From assembly GCF_037137055.1 (NCBI RefSeq), contig NZ_JBBBNY010000009.1:1-64000 (forward strand): a DNA stretch of 64,000 nucleotides, in the 5' to 3' direction. The notes below the pieces were generated by a model. The model was given only the letters and a program-made list of their open reading frames with translations, did not search any database and had not been told where the DNA came from. The DNA comes from Frateuria_A yonginensis (lineage in GTDB: Bacteria > Pseudomonadota > Gammaproteobacteria > Xanthomonadales > Rhodanobacteraceae). The position numbers and the translations under genes were made by a program. This document shows, piece by piece, positions 16,764 to 25,426 of this stretch; positions within the stretch are counted from its first letter, which is position 1, and the number at the start of each line of letters is the position of its first letter.

Positions 16764-16920
16764 GAGCCAATAGCCTGAGCGGCGAAGCCAGTGGACTGGC
16801 AGGCAAAGGAAAGCCGCCGCAGCCCCATGTCGCGGAGCGCACGAGGGTGACCACTGCCGGCGCGTCGGTGCAAACAAGGCGAGCCGCACATGGGTCGTCC
16901 CCGAGGGATGCGCAACAAAC

Positions 16921-16948
16921 GAAAGGGGCGCCAATCGGCGCCCCTTTC
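16921..16948 (-). terminator. Terminator hairpin of the first OMP gene
   Basis: A perfect 12-base stem GAAAGGGGCGCC / GGCGCCCCTTTC with loop AATC. On the minus strand it is followed by GTTTGTTG, a modest T-rich tail. It lies 39 bases beyond the stop of the gene at 16988. Confidence 0.8.
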
Positions 16949-16987
16949 ATCCGGGTACGAGGGCGCGTCCCTGCGCCATGGTCTCCA

Positions 16988-17584
16988 TCAGAACCGGTAT
17001 TCGGCACTCACCGAGACCATGTTGGTGCTCAGGTCCACCTGGCTCTTCTTGGCATCGTAGTGGTCGTAGTTCAGGCCCAGGCTCACGTTGTTGCTGAAGT
17101 CGTAGCCCACGCCCGCACCGGCGTACCAGCTGGTGTCGTCCAGGCTCTTGCGGACCGGGTTGACGTCGTTGCTCAGGCCGTGGCCCTTCCAGCTGTACAG
17201 ACCACCGCGCGCGCTGACGTACCAGTTCTGCGCCAGGTTGAAGTGGCCGTTCACGCCGGCGGTCCAGCCGTGCAACTGCGAGCGGCCCTGCTCGATCACG
17301 TCGTTGCTGTTGAAGATGTTCTTGACGTGGATGTTGCCCAGGTCGTTGTAGCCGGCTTCCACGCCGATCGCCACGAACGGGTCGACCGACCAGCGGTAGC
17401 CGCCGCCAATGGCGTAGCCGGTGTCGTGGTCGTTGTAGGGGCCCTTGTCGATCGAGGTGCGGCCCACGTTGCCGTTGACGAACCAGCCGTCGGTGTGGGT
17501 CGGCGCGCTCTGCGCGAACGCGGCGGGAACGGCCAGCAGGCCGGCGGAGGCAAAGGCGAGGGCAAGCAGCGTCTTCTTCATCAT
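16988..17584 (-). CDS. Outer membrane beta-barrel protein (OMP 1)
   Basis: A 198-residue protein with a Sec signal peptide (MMKKTLLALAFASAGLLAVP, cleavage AFAQ) and alternating amphipathic strands typical of an eight-stranded OmpA/OmpW-like barrel. It ends in EYRF; the terminal Phe is the classical signal for barrel assembly. Start chosen at the ATG at 17584 because AGGAGA lies seven bases before it. Its nearest neighbour upstream (17780) is a paralogue with the same design (GWFVNGNVGRTS versus NWFIDANVGRTS; GYxxGGGYRW). Its ligand or porin role is unknown. Confidence 0.88.
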   Translation of the reverse strand: MMKKTLLALAFASAGLLAVPAAFAQSAPTHTDGWFVNGNVGRTSIDKGPYNDHDTGYAIGGGYRWSVDPFVAIGVEAGYNDLGNIHVKNIFNSNDVIEQGRSQLHGWTAGVNGHFNLAQNWYVSARGGLYSWKGHGLSNDVNPVRKSLDDTSWYAGAGVGYDFSNNVSLGLNYDHYDAKKSQVDLSTNMVSVSAEYRF

Positions 17585-17779
17585 GGAAGATTCTCCTGTT
17601 GTTGTCGGCGGCCGCGGGGAGGACGGCCGTGCGCGCCGGTCGGGGGGAAGGCGACGCGCAGTTCCTTGGATGCGGTCGTCGGCCGAAAGATTCAATGCGC
17701 ATGAGCGCTTCGGTAATTTGTCGTTAAGCTTCGCGCCGCCTCGTCAAACAGACGTCCAGACATCCAATCGCCAGGAGGT

Positions 17780-18499
17780 TCAGAAGCGATACTCACCGGT
17801 GAGCGAGACGATCCCGGTGGAACGCTTGGGTCCGTCGACCCGTGCGCCCGTGGCCGGATTGGTGTAGTGGCCGGCGTTGGCATGGAAGTAGTCGTACTGC
17901 ACGCCGATGCCGAAATGCTGGTCGATGTCCCAGCCGGTACCGATGCCGGCATACCAGCTGCCGCGCCCGGCGCGGTCGCCGTCGGTGAAGCCCAGTTCCT
18001 GGGCGGCCGTGTCGTAGTAGCGGTGGTTGTTGTCGTTGGCCCGGAACCAGCCGGCATGCGCCCCCAGGTACCACTGCGGGGTCAGGGCGAGGCGCGCGTT
18101 GGCGCCCACCAGCCAGCCGCGCAGCGCGTTGGTGGTCGAGCGCTGGTTCACCGGGTCCGAGTTGAACGCGTTGCGCAGGCGGTAGTTGCCAAGATCGGTG
18201 TAGCCGGTCTCGACGCCGAGGCCGATGTCCTGGCCGACCTTCCAGCGGTAGCCGCCCAGCACGCCGTACCCGGTGCGACGTCCGCGATGGCCGTTGAAGA
18301 AGTTGAAATCGCCCGCGTCGCTGCCGAAGCCGCCGTTGCTGTTGCCGCTGGTGCGGCCCACGTTGGCGTCGATGAACCAGTTGCCGCTGCCGACTGCCTG
18401 GTCCGGCTGGTACTTGCCTCCCGCCGCATCCTGGGCGTGGACCGGGGTCACCACGAGGCCGGCGGAGGCAAGGCTGAGGACTAGGAGCGTCTTGTTCAT
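17780..18499 (-). CDS. Outer membrane beta-barrel protein (OMP 2)
   Basis: A 239-residue paralogue of the adjacent barrel protein, with signal peptide MNKTLLVLSLASAGLVVTPV ending HAQ and the same C-terminal GEYRF. It carries Gly/Asn-rich insertions relative to OMP 1 (for example SGNSNGGFGSDAGDFNFF), probably longer surface loops. AGGAGA precedes the ATG at 18499. The two genes arose by tandem duplication; 195 bases separate them, so each may have its own promoter. It faces tkt across a 238-base divergent region. Confidence 0.88.
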   Translation of the reverse strand: MNKTLLVLSLASAGLVVTPVHAQDAAGGKYQPDQAVGSGNWFIDANVGRTSGNSNGGFGSDAGDFNFFNGHRGRRTGYGVLGGYRWKVGQDIGLGVETGYTDLGNYRLRNAFNSDPVNQRSTTNALRGWLVGANARLALTPQWYLGAHAGWFRANDNNHRYYDTAAQELGFTDGDRAGRGSWYAGIGTGWDIDQHFGIGVQYDYFHANAGHYTNPATGARVDGPKRSTGIVSLTGEYRF

Positions 18500-18737
18500 G
18501 GAATTCTCCTGCGCTTGGGGATCAGGACGTCCGGCCGTCGGGGGGCACCGGACGGCGCGCACGGGGCATGCGCGCCGGGGATTGAACCCACGCGAGCCTG
18601 AAGTTCCGCGGTATCGGCGGCCCGGCGGTTAAGGGCGAATTAATCGCGCTGCCGCTGCGCCGCTCGCCTGAGCACGCGACAGTGACCATGCGATCGGCGA
18701 CAATTGGCGCTTTGCCGCTTGCCCGGAGACTCGACCG

Positions 18738-20747
18738 ATGACCACCCGCCGCGAACTCGCCAACGCCGTGCGCGCCCTTGCCATGGACGCCGTGGAGGCG
18801 GCCAAGTCCGGCCATCCGGGCATGCCGATGGGCATGGCCGACATCGCCGAGGTGCTGTGGAACGATTTCCTCAGGCACAATCCGGCCAACCCCAGGTGGT
18901 TCGATCGAGACCGCTTCGTGCTCTCCAACGGCCACGGTTCGATGCTGCAGTACGCGTTGCTGCACCTGGCCGGCTACGACCTGCCGATGGAGCAGTTGAA
19001 GCGTTTTCGCCAGCTGCACTCCAAGACCGCGGGCCATCCCGAGTACGGCCACACCCCCGGCGTGGAGACCACCACCGGCCCGCTGGGCCAGGGCCTGGCC
19101 AACGCGGTCGGCTTCGCGCTCGCCGAGAAGGTGCTGGCCGCGCACTTCAACCGCCCCGGCCACACCATCGTCGATCATCACACCTATGTGTTCCTGGGTG
19201 ACGGCTGCCTGATGGAAGGCATCTCGCACGAGGTCTGCTCGCTGGCCGGTACCTGGGCCTTGGGCAAGCTGGTGGCGATCTACGACGACAACGGCATCTC
19301 CATCGACGGCGAAGTGCACGGCTGGTTCACCGACGACACCGCCAAGCGCTTCGAGGCCTACGGCTGGAACGTGATCCGTGGCGTCGATGGCCACGATCCC
19401 GACGCGGTCAAGCGCGCGCTGGCGCAGGCCACGGCGCAGCAGGACAAGCCCACGCTGATCTGCTGCAAGACCATCATCGGCTTCGGCGCGCCGCACAAGC
19501 AGGGCAAGGAGGAAAGCCACGGCGCGCCGTTGGGCAAGGACGAGGTCGCCGCCGCACGCGAGCAGCTGGGCTGGCATCACCCGCCGTTCGAGATCCCGGC
19601 CGAGATCTACGCCGGCTGGGACGCCAGGGCCAAGGGCGCCGAGCTCGAGCAGGCCTGGAACGCCAGGCTCGAGGCCTATGCCCAGGCGTACCCGGAGCTC
19701 GCCGCCGAGTTCCGGCGCCGTCTGGCCGGCGAGCTGCCGGCCGATTGGGCGGCGAAATCGCAGGCCTACATCGCCAAGATGCAGGCCGAAGGCCCCGAGG
19801 TGGCCTCGCGCAAGGCCTCGCAGATGGCGCTGGACGCGTTCGGTCCGCTGCTGCCCGAGCTGATCGGCGGCTCGGCGGATCTCGCCGGCTCCAACCTGAC
19901 CAAGTGGAAGGGCAGCAAGGACGCCGGCAACGGCGACGCCAGCGGCGGGCAGGGCAACTACGTCTACTACGGCGTGCGCGAGTTCGGCATGACCGCGATC
20001 GCCAACGGCCTGGCGCTGCACGGCGGCTTCATTCCCTACGACGCCACCTTCCTGGTGTTCTCCGACTACGCGCGCAACGCGGTGCGCATGAGCGCGCTGA
20101 TTCCTTCCCACACGATCCACGTCTACACGCACGACTCGATCGGCCTGGGCGAGGACGGCCCCACCCACCAGCCGGTCGAGCATCTGGCCAGCCTGCGCCA
20201 CATCCCGAACAACCAGGTGTGGCGCCCGTGCGACGCGGTGGAGTCGGCGGTGGCGTGGAAGGTCGCGATCGAGCGCAAGGGCAACCCGGCCTGCCTGGTG
20301 TTCTCGCGCCAGAACCTCAAGCACCAGCAGCGCACGGAGCCGCAGGTTGCCGCCATCGCGCGCGGCGCCTACGTGCTGGCCGACCCGGCCGAGGCGAAGT
20401 TCAAGGCCATCCTGATCGCCACCGGGTCGGAGGTGGAGCTGGCCATGGAGGCAATGCGCACGCTCGCCCAGCAGGGCGTGCCCGTACGCGTGGTCTCGAT
20501 GCCGTGCACCGAGGTGTTCGACGAGCAGCCGCTGGAGTACCGCGAGGGCATCCTGCCGTCCTGGTGTCGCGCGCGCGTGGCGGTGGAAGCGGCCAGCGCC
20601 GACTACTGGCGCAAGTACGTGGGCCTGGACGGCGAGGTCATCGGCATGACCGGCTTCGGCGCCTCCGCACCGGCGCCGCAACTGTTCGAGCACTTCGGCT
20701 TCACCGTCAGCCATGTGGTGGACGCAGTCAAGCGCGTGATCGGCTGA
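18738..20747 (+). CDS. tkt: Transketolase
   Basis: A 669-residue ThDP enzyme of the pentose phosphate pathway that moves two-carbon units between sugars. Visible: SGHPGMPMGMADIAEVLW, the GHTPGVETTTGPLGQGL loop, the ThDP motif GDGCLMEGISHE ... DDNGISIDG, the central FVFSDYARNA-type segment and the C-terminal TGFGASAPAPQLFEHFGF. Full length. Lies between the barrel proteins and the gph/pgk pair. Confidence 0.97.
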   Translation: MTTRRELANAVRALAMDAVEAAKSGHPGMPMGMADIAEVLWNDFLRHNPANPRWFDRDRFVLSNGHGSMLQYALLHLAGYDLPMEQLKRFRQLHSKTAGHPEYGHTPGVETTTGPLGQGLANAVGFALAEKVLAAHFNRPGHTIVDHHTYVFLGDGCLMEGISHEVCSLAGTWALGKLVAIYDDNGISIDGEVHGWFTDDTAKRFEAYGWNVIRGVDGHDPDAVKRALAQATAQQDKPTLICCKTIIGFGAPHKQGKEESHGAPLGKDEVAAAREQLGWHHPPFEIPAEIYAGWDARAKGAELEQAWNARLEAYAQAYPELAAEFRRRLAGELPADWAAKSQAYIAKMQAEGPEVASRKASQMALDAFGPLLPELIGGSADLAGSNLTKWKGSKDAGNGDASGGQGNYVYYGVREFGMTAIANGLALHGGFIPYDATFLVFSDYARNAVRMSALIPSHTIHVYTHDSIGLGEDGPTHQPVEHLASLRHIPNNQVWRPCDAVESAVAWKVAIERKGNPACLVFSRQNLKHQQRTEPQVAAIARGAYVLADPAEAKFKAILIATGSEVELAMEAMRTLAQQGVPVRVVSMPCTEVFDEQPLEYREGILPSWCRARVAVEAASADYWRKYVGLDGEVIGMTGFGASAPAPQLFEHFGFTVSHVVDAVKRVIG

Positions 20748-20828
20748 CCACCGCGGCCCGGCGAGCCTTTCCCCGCCGAGCGGGGAGAGGTGCCGGCAGG
20801 CGGATCAGGGAGTCTTGCCGCAAGCGCG

Positions 20829-20853
20829 GCCCTCTCCCTGGCAGGGAGAGGGC
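20829..20853. repeat. GCCCTCTCCC/GGGAGAGGGC palindrome after tkt
   Basis: Perfect 10-base inverted repeat with a five-base loop, between the convergent tkt and HAD phosphatase genes. A CCCCGC/GCGGGG hairpin lies just before it at about 20773-20787. It could slow transcription from either side but lacks a T tract; same family as 7045, 16744 and 23580. Confidence 0.5.
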
Positions 20854-20909
20854 GCCGTTCCTCGCACGACGGGCCGGCGGTGCTCCCCGTGCTTCCGGGG
20901 AGGCGCACG

Positions 20910-21548
20910 TCAGGCGCCGAGCAGCGTGCCCAGCTCGTCCGGGGTGGCGGCGATGGCCGTGGCGCCGGCCTGTTCCAGCTCCGTACGGCTGCCGAAGCCC
21001 CACAGCACGCCGATGCCGCGCACGCGGTTGGCGACCGCGCCTTCGATGTCGAAGTGGCGATCGCCGATCATCACGGTTTCCTCCGCCCGGGCGCCGAAGT
21101 CACCCATGGCGGCGGCGATCAGGTCGGCCTTCTCGCTGCGCGCGCTGGACGGATCGGGACCGTAGAGGCGCAGGAAAGCGTGGCCGAACGGCAGTTGCGC
21201 CAGGATCGGCGACGCGTGCCGGTGCGGCTTGCCGGTGACGATGGCGAGCTGGTGGCCGGCATCGAGCAGGCGACCGACCAGCGGCTCGATGCCCGGATAC
21301 ACGCTGTGCTCGCGCCAGCCGTGCGCGTCGAAGCGCTCGTGGTAGTGCTCGACCGCCGCCTCGATACGCGCGGCGTCGTGGTCGAGCAGCGGCGCGAAGC
21401 TGTGCCGCAGCGGCGGGCCGATCCAGCGGCGCAGCTCGTCCGCCGTCGGGATCGCCACGCGCAGCCGCTCCAGCGCGTGCTTCACGCACGCGGTGATCCC
21501 GTGCTCGGAGTCGATCAGGGTACCGTCGAGATCGAACAGGCAGAGCAT
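20910..21548 (-). CDS. gph: HAD-family phosphatase (phosphoglycolate phosphatase-like)
   Basis: A 212-residue HAD hydrolase: nucleophile motif LFDLDGTLIDSE, cap domain (residues ~15-80), threonine motif AIVTGKPH and the acidic motif MIGDRHFDIEGA. This composition fits the Gph/PgpB-type phosphatases that remove phosphate from 2-phosphoglycolate or similar small sugar phosphates. Its ATG shares one base with the pgk stop (TGATG), so it is translated from the pgk transcript; a repair or salvage role next to glycolysis is plausible. Substrate not determinable from sequence. Confidence 0.8.
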   Translation of the reverse strand: MLCLFDLDGTLIDSEHGITACVKHALERLRVAIPTADELRRWIGPPLRHSFAPLLDHDAARIEAAVEHYHERFDAHGWREHSVYPGIEPLVGRLLDAGHQLAIVTGKPHRHASPILAQLPFGHAFLRLYGPDPSSARSEKADLIAAAMGDFGARAEETVMIGDRHFDIEGAVANRVRGIGVLWGFGSRTELEQAGATAIAATPDELGTLLGA

Positions 21549-22726
21549 CAGGCGTTCGCACGCGCCTTCAGCGCGGCGACCGCGGGCAGCTCCTTGCCTT
21601 CGAGAAACTCCAGGAAGGCCCCGCCGCCGGTGGAGATGTAGGACACCCGGTCGGCGATACCGTACTTGTCGACCGCCGCCAGCGTGTCGCCGCCGCCGGC
21701 GATGGAGAACGCCCTGGAGCCGGCGATCGCGTGCGCCAGCGTCTCGGTGCCCTTGCCGAAGGCGTCGAACTCGAACACGCCCACCGGCCCGTTCCACACC
21801 ACGGTACCGGCCTGGGCGATCAGCTCGGCGTACCGGCGCGCGGTCTCCGGGCCGATGTCCAGAATCATCTCGCCGTCGGTGACCGCATCGACCGGCTTGA
21901 CCGTGGCCGGCGCGTTGGCCGAGAACTCCGGCGCCACCACCACGTCCACCGGCAGCGGCACTTCGGCGCCACGGTGCTTGGCGTCGGCGATCACCTTCCC
22001 GGCCGCATCGATGAGGTCGGGTTCGTACAGCGAGTTGCCGACACGGTAGCCGGCGGCGGCGATGAAGGTGTTGGCGATGCCGCCGCCGACGATCAACTGG
22101 TCGACCTTGCCGATCAGGTTCTCGAGCAGGGTGAGCTTGGTCGAGACCTTGGAGCCGGCGACGATGGCCAGCAGCGGATGCGCCGGATGCTCGAGCGCCT
22201 TGCCCAGCGCATCCAGCTCCGCGCACAGCAGCGGGCCGGCCGCCGCCTGCGGGGCGAACCGGATCACGCCGTGGGTGGAGGCCTGCGCGCGGTGGGCCGT
22301 GCCGAAGGCGTCCATCACGAACACGTCGCACAGCGCGGCGTACTTCCTGGAAAGCGCCTCCTCGTCCTTGCCCTCGCCGACGTTCATGCGGCAGTTCTCC
22401 AGCACCACCACCTCGCCGTCGGCCACCTCGACACCGCCGAGGTAGTCGCGCACCAGCCGCACCGGCGAGCCCAGCTTTTCGCCCAGCCAGGCGGCCACGG
22501 GGGCCAGCGAGGACTCCTCGTCGAATTGGCCTTCCTTCGGGCGACCCAGGTGCGAGATCACCATCACCCTGGCGCCGGCGTCGCGGGCCGCCCGGATGGT
22601 CGGCAGCGCGGCATCCAGGCGCTGGGTCGAGGTGATGCGGCCGTGCTCGATCGGCACGTTCAGGTCTTCGCGGATCAGCACGCGCTTGCCGCGCAGCTCC
22701 AGATCGCTCATGCGGGTGATCGTCAC
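21548..22726 (-). CDS. pgk: Phosphoglycerate kinase
   Basis: A 392-residue two-domain kinase transferring phosphate from 1,3-bisphosphoglycerate to ADP. Signatures: RVLIREDLNVPIEHGRI, SHLGRPKEGQFD, LLAIVAGSKVSTKL, VVWNGPVGVFE and the nucleotide loop IAGGGDTLAAV. GAGGAG lies seven bases before a GTG at 22726, which I take as the start; an ATG at 22711 would give a protein five residues shorter. The open frame extends further upstream without a ribosome site. Followed without a gap by the HAD phosphatase. Confidence 0.95.
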   Translation of the reverse strand: MTITRMSDLELRGKRVLIREDLNVPIEHGRITSTQRLDAALPTIRAARDAGARVMVISHLGRPKEGQFDEESSLAPVAAWLGEKLGSPVRLVRDYLGGVEVADGEVVVLENCRMNVGEGKDEEALSRKYAALCDVFVMDAFGTAHRAQASTHGVIRFAPQAAAGPLLCAELDALGKALEHPAHPLLAIVAGSKVSTKLTLLENLIGKVDQLIVGGGIANTFIAAAGYRVGNSLYEPDLIDAAGKVIADAKHRGAEVPLPVDVVVAPEFSANAPATVKPVDAVTDGEMILDIGPETARRYAELIAQAGTVVWNGPVGVFEFDAFGKGTETLAHAIAGSRAFSIAGGGDTLAAVDKYGIADRVSYISTGGGAFLEFLEGKELPAVAALKARANA

Positions 22727-22895
22727 GGCGCAACTCCTCGGCAGGGAACGGTTCGGAAAACCAACGGATGCGCCGTTCCGGCGGCGCGAACCGCCTATTG
22801 TCCGGCGCGACCCCCGGGGATGCAACGGCGCGCGGCGCGGCCCAAGGAAGCGTCGGTTTATGCTGGGCGCTTTCCCACCGCGGCGAGACCCCCCT

Positions 22896-23555
22896 ATGGC
22901 GTCGGAACTGCTGACCCTGTACGGCTACTGGCGCTCCAGCGCCGTCTACCGCGTGCGCATCGCGCTCAACCTCAAGGGCCTGGCCTACGAGACGCAGCCG
23001 GTGCACCTGTTGCGCGACGGCGGCGAGCAGCACGGCGAGGCCTACCGCGCGCTCAACCCGCAGCAGCTGATTCCCTGCCTGCGCGATGGCGAACGCGTGC
23101 TCACCCAGTCGATGGCGATCATGGAATACCTGGAGGAGACCCATCCGGAGCCGCCGCTGCTGCCCGCCGACGCGCGCAGCCGCGCCCGCGTGCGTGCGCT
23201 GGCGCTGGCGGTGGCCTGCGACATCCATCCGCTCGGCAATCTGCGCGTGCTGCAGTACCTCGAAGGCGAGCTGGGCGCCGGCGAGGACGTGAAGCTCGCC
23301 TGGTCGAGGCACTGGATCGAGAGCGGCTTCGACGCGCTGGAGGCGATGCTGGCGGGCAGTTCCGCCACCGGCCGCTACTGCCACGGCGACGCGCCGGGCC
23401 TGGCCGACGCCTGCCTGGTGCCGCAGGCCTACAACGCGCTGCGCTGGAAGCTGCCGCTGGAGCGCTGGCCGACGATCGCGCGCATCCACGCCGCCTGCAA
23501 CGAACTGGACGCGTTCCGGCAGGCCATGCCCGAGCACCAGCCCGACGCGCCGTAA
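22896..23555 (+). CDS. maiA: Maleylacetoacetate isomerase (zeta-class GST)
   Basis: A 219-residue glutathione transferase. The N-terminal thioredoxin-fold motif YWRSSAVYRVRIALN carries the SSxxxR signature of zeta-class enzymes, followed by NPQQLIPCL, TQSMAIMEYLEETHP and a helical C-terminal domain with HWIESGFDALE. It isomerises maleylacetoacetate to fumarylacetoacetate in tyrosine breakdown. No other gene of that pathway is adjacent. Start at the ATG at 22896; no strong ribosome site is seen (GCGAGA). Confidence 0.92.
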   Translation: MASELLTLYGYWRSSAVYRVRIALNLKGLAYETQPVHLLRDGGEQHGEAYRALNPQQLIPCLRDGERVLTQSMAIMEYLEETHPEPPLLPADARSRARVRALALAVACDIHPLGNLRVLQYLEGELGAGEDVKLAWSRHWIESGFDALEAMLAGSSATGRYCHGDAPGLADACLVPQAYNALRWKLPLERWPTIARIHAACNELDAFRQAMPEHQPDAP

Positions 23556-23579
23556 CGCGGGCGATTCGCTGCCATGCGT

Positions 23580-23599
23580 CCTCTCCCCGCCGGGAGAGG
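23580..23599. repeat. CCTCTCCC/GGGAGAGG short palindrome
   Basis: CCTCTCCC-CGCC-GGGAGAGG just past the maiA stop. Fourth member of this small palindrome family; here it could also serve as a hairpin at the end of maiA. Confidence 0.5.
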
Positions 23600-23604
23600 G
23601 GCGC

Positions 23605-23633
23605 AAAGAAAAGGGGCGCATCGCTGCGCCCCT
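23605..23633 (-). terminator. Rho-independent terminator of pilU
   Basis: On the minus strand the stem AGGGGCGCA / TGCGCCCCT is followed by TTTCTTTG, 25 bases after the pilU stop codon. Confidence 0.82.
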
Positions 23634-23657
23634 CCGTTCTTGCCCTGGCGGGCCGGC

Positions 23658-24773
23658 TCAGAAGCCCAAACCGTACGGATCGTTCCCGGCCAGTTCGGTC
23701 GCCTCCGCGCCGCCGCCTTCGGACAGGCGGATCTTCAGCGCCAGGCCGTCGCGCGAGTCGGCCTTGGCCAGCGCCTCCTCCAGCTCGATGCGGCCGCTCT
23801 TGTAGAGCTTGTACAGCGACTGGTCGAAGGTCTGCATGCCGTCCTGCAGGCTGCGGTCCATCGCTTCCTTGATCTCGTGGATCTGGCCGCGGCGGATCAT
23901 GTCCCGGATCAGCGGGGTGTTGAGCAGCACCTCGACCGCCGGCACGCGGCGCCCGTCCTTGCCGATCACCAGGCGCTGGCTGATCACGGCGCGCAGGTTG
24001 AGCGCCAGGTTCATCAGCACGTTCTTGTGCGCCGATTCGGGGAAGAAGTTGAGAATGCGCTCCAGCGTCTGGTCGGCGTTGTTCGAGTGCAGCGTGGCCA
24101 GGCACAGGTGGCCGGTTTCCGAGAAGGAAATGGCGGCCTCCATGGTGTCGGTGTCACGGATCTCGCCGATCATGATCACGTCCGGCGCCTCGCGCATCGC
24201 GTTCTTCAGCGCCTCGTGGTAGCTGTGCGTATCCAGGCCCACTTCGCGCTGGTTGATGATCGACTTCTTGTGCCGGTGCAGGTACTCGATCGGATCCTCG
24301 ATGGTGAGGATGTGGCCGGGCGAGTTGGAGTTGCGGTGGTCGAGCATGGCGGCCAGCGTGGTCGACTTGCCCGAGCCGGTCGCGCCGACCACCAGGATCA
24401 GGCCGCGCGGCTCCATGATCAGGTCGCGGAAGATCGGCGGCAGCTGCAACTGCTCGATGTTGGGGATCTCGCTCTTGATGGCGCGGATGACCATGCCCAC
24501 TTCGCCGCGCTGCTTGAAGACATTGATACGGAAGCGTCCGGCCTCCTTCACCGCCAGCGCCATGTTCAGTTCCAGGTCGCGCTCGAACTGGGGCACCTGG
24601 CCCTCGTCCATCAGCGAGTAGGCGATCTTCTTGACCATGCCGCCGGGGAGGCCGGTATTGCCGAGCGGGTAGAGCTTGCCCTCGACCTTGATGTTCACCG
24701 GGGCGCCCGTGGTCAGGAACATGTCCGACGCGCCCTTGTCTACCATCAGCTTGAGGAAATAACCGATATCCAC
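23658..24773 (-). CDS. pilU: PilU-type retraction ATPase of type IV pili
   Basis: A 371-residue hexameric secretion-type ATPase. Walker A GATGSGKSTTLAAML, Asp box TIEDPIEYLH, Walker B region APDVIMIGEIRD and the His box HLCLATLHSNNADQT are intact. The N-terminus VDIGYFLKLMVDKGASDMFL and the long C-terminal tail (EEALAKADSRDGLALKIRLS) fit PilU, the accessory retraction motor, better than PilT. Start at the GTG at 24773, which matches family N-termini. pilT is not in the window. Confidence 0.92.
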   Translation of the reverse strand: MDIGYFLKLMVDKGASDMFLTTGAPVNIKVEGKLYPLGNTGLPGGMVKKIAYSLMDEGQVPQFERDLELNMALAVKEAGRFRINVFKQRGEVGMVIRAIKSEIPNIEQLQLPPIFRDLIMEPRGLILVVGATGSGKSTTLAAMLDHRNSNSPGHILTIEDPIEYLHRHKKSIINQREVGLDTHSYHEALKNAMREAPDVIMIGEIRDTDTMEAAISFSETGHLCLATLHSNNADQTLERILNFFPESAHKNVLMNLALNLRAVISQRLVIGKDGRRVPAVEVLLNTPLIRDMIRRGQIHEIKEAMDRSLQDGMQTFDQSLYKLYKSGRIELEEALAKADSRDGLALKIRLSEGGGAEATELAGNDPYGLGF

Positions 24774-24853
24774 GAAGGACCCCTGCTTTTCGCGTTGCAA
24801 ACAACGATTATGCCTGCCCACAATACGTGGCGACACTGCACGAGGAATGAGTG

Positions 24854-25426
24854 ATGGTGCACATCTTTTCCCGGCCACCGGGGCGCATCAAGCGTATCGG
24901 CCGGGTGGCGGGCGTCTTTACCCTGGCGCTGCTGGCCGGTTGTGCCAGCGTGCCCCCGCCGGATGCCTCGATGAACCAGGCCCAGGCGCTGCTGCAGTCG
25001 GCCCGCGACGCCGGGGCGTCCGACTACGATCCGGTGGATCTGGGCTTCGCCCAGGCCAAGTTCCAGCAGGCGCAGGCGGCGATGGCGGCGCACAAGTACG
25101 CCGACGCCGCCAGTCTGGCCGAGGAGGCCCGCGCCGACGCCGAGCTGGCGCGTACCCGCGCCCAGCTGGGCGGCGCCCGCGCGCAGATCCAGTCCAAGAC
25201 CGAGGAAAACGCGCGCCTGCGCCGGCAACTGGAGCAGGCACCCGCGCAGGCCGCGTCGGCGCCGCCGCCGGCCGGGGGCGACGGCGCCCCGGCCACGTTG
25301 CAGGACATGCCGGCACCGTCCGCCTCGGTGCTGTCGGCACCGTTGCCGCAGGGCGACGGCTTCCAGCCGGTGCCCGCCCCGCAACAGCAGCCGGATCCGT
25401 CGCAGGACCAGGGTAATCCGCCATGA
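24854..25426 (+). CDS. DUF4398 lipoprotein
   Basis: A 190-residue lipoprotein: basic N-terminus, hydrophobic stretch and the lipobox LLAGC, then a helical DUF4398-type domain of repeated Ala-rich helices (residues ~35-130: SARDAGASDYDPVDLGFAQA ... AAMAAHKYADAASLAEEARA) and a Pro/Gln-rich tail. Members of this family lie beside OmpA-like proteins and are thought to act at the envelope. ATG at 24854 lies seven bases from GAGGA; a GTG one codon earlier is possible. Overlaps the next gene by four bases, so the two are made together. Confidence 0.82.
   Translation: MVHIFSRPPGRIKRIGRVAGVFTLALLAGCASVPPPDASMNQAQALLQSARDAGASDYDPVDLGFAQAKFQQAQAAMAAHKYADAASLAEEARADAELARTRAQLGGARAQIQSKTEENARLRRQLEQAPAQAASAPPPAGGDGAPATLQDMPAPSASVLSAPLPQGDGFQPVPAPQQQPDPSQDQGNPP

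Larger units (their letters stand above)
15941..16920. other. ~1 kb repeat-filled region without genes
   Basis: Between the fba terminator and the terminator of the outer-membrane protein gene I find no credible gene. Long open frames here are produced by dispersed repeats and high GC. The stretch holds copies B and C of the AGAAGTGACC repeat in opposite orientation, REP-like cores at their outer ends and a CTCTCCC palindrome at 16744-16763. Confidence 0.7.

Noticed and set aside
16457..17704. A 415-residue open frame running from the repeats into the OMP 1 region
   Set aside because: Made of repeat copy C plus the antisense of the barrel gene; it contains the familiar spurious repeat peptide.
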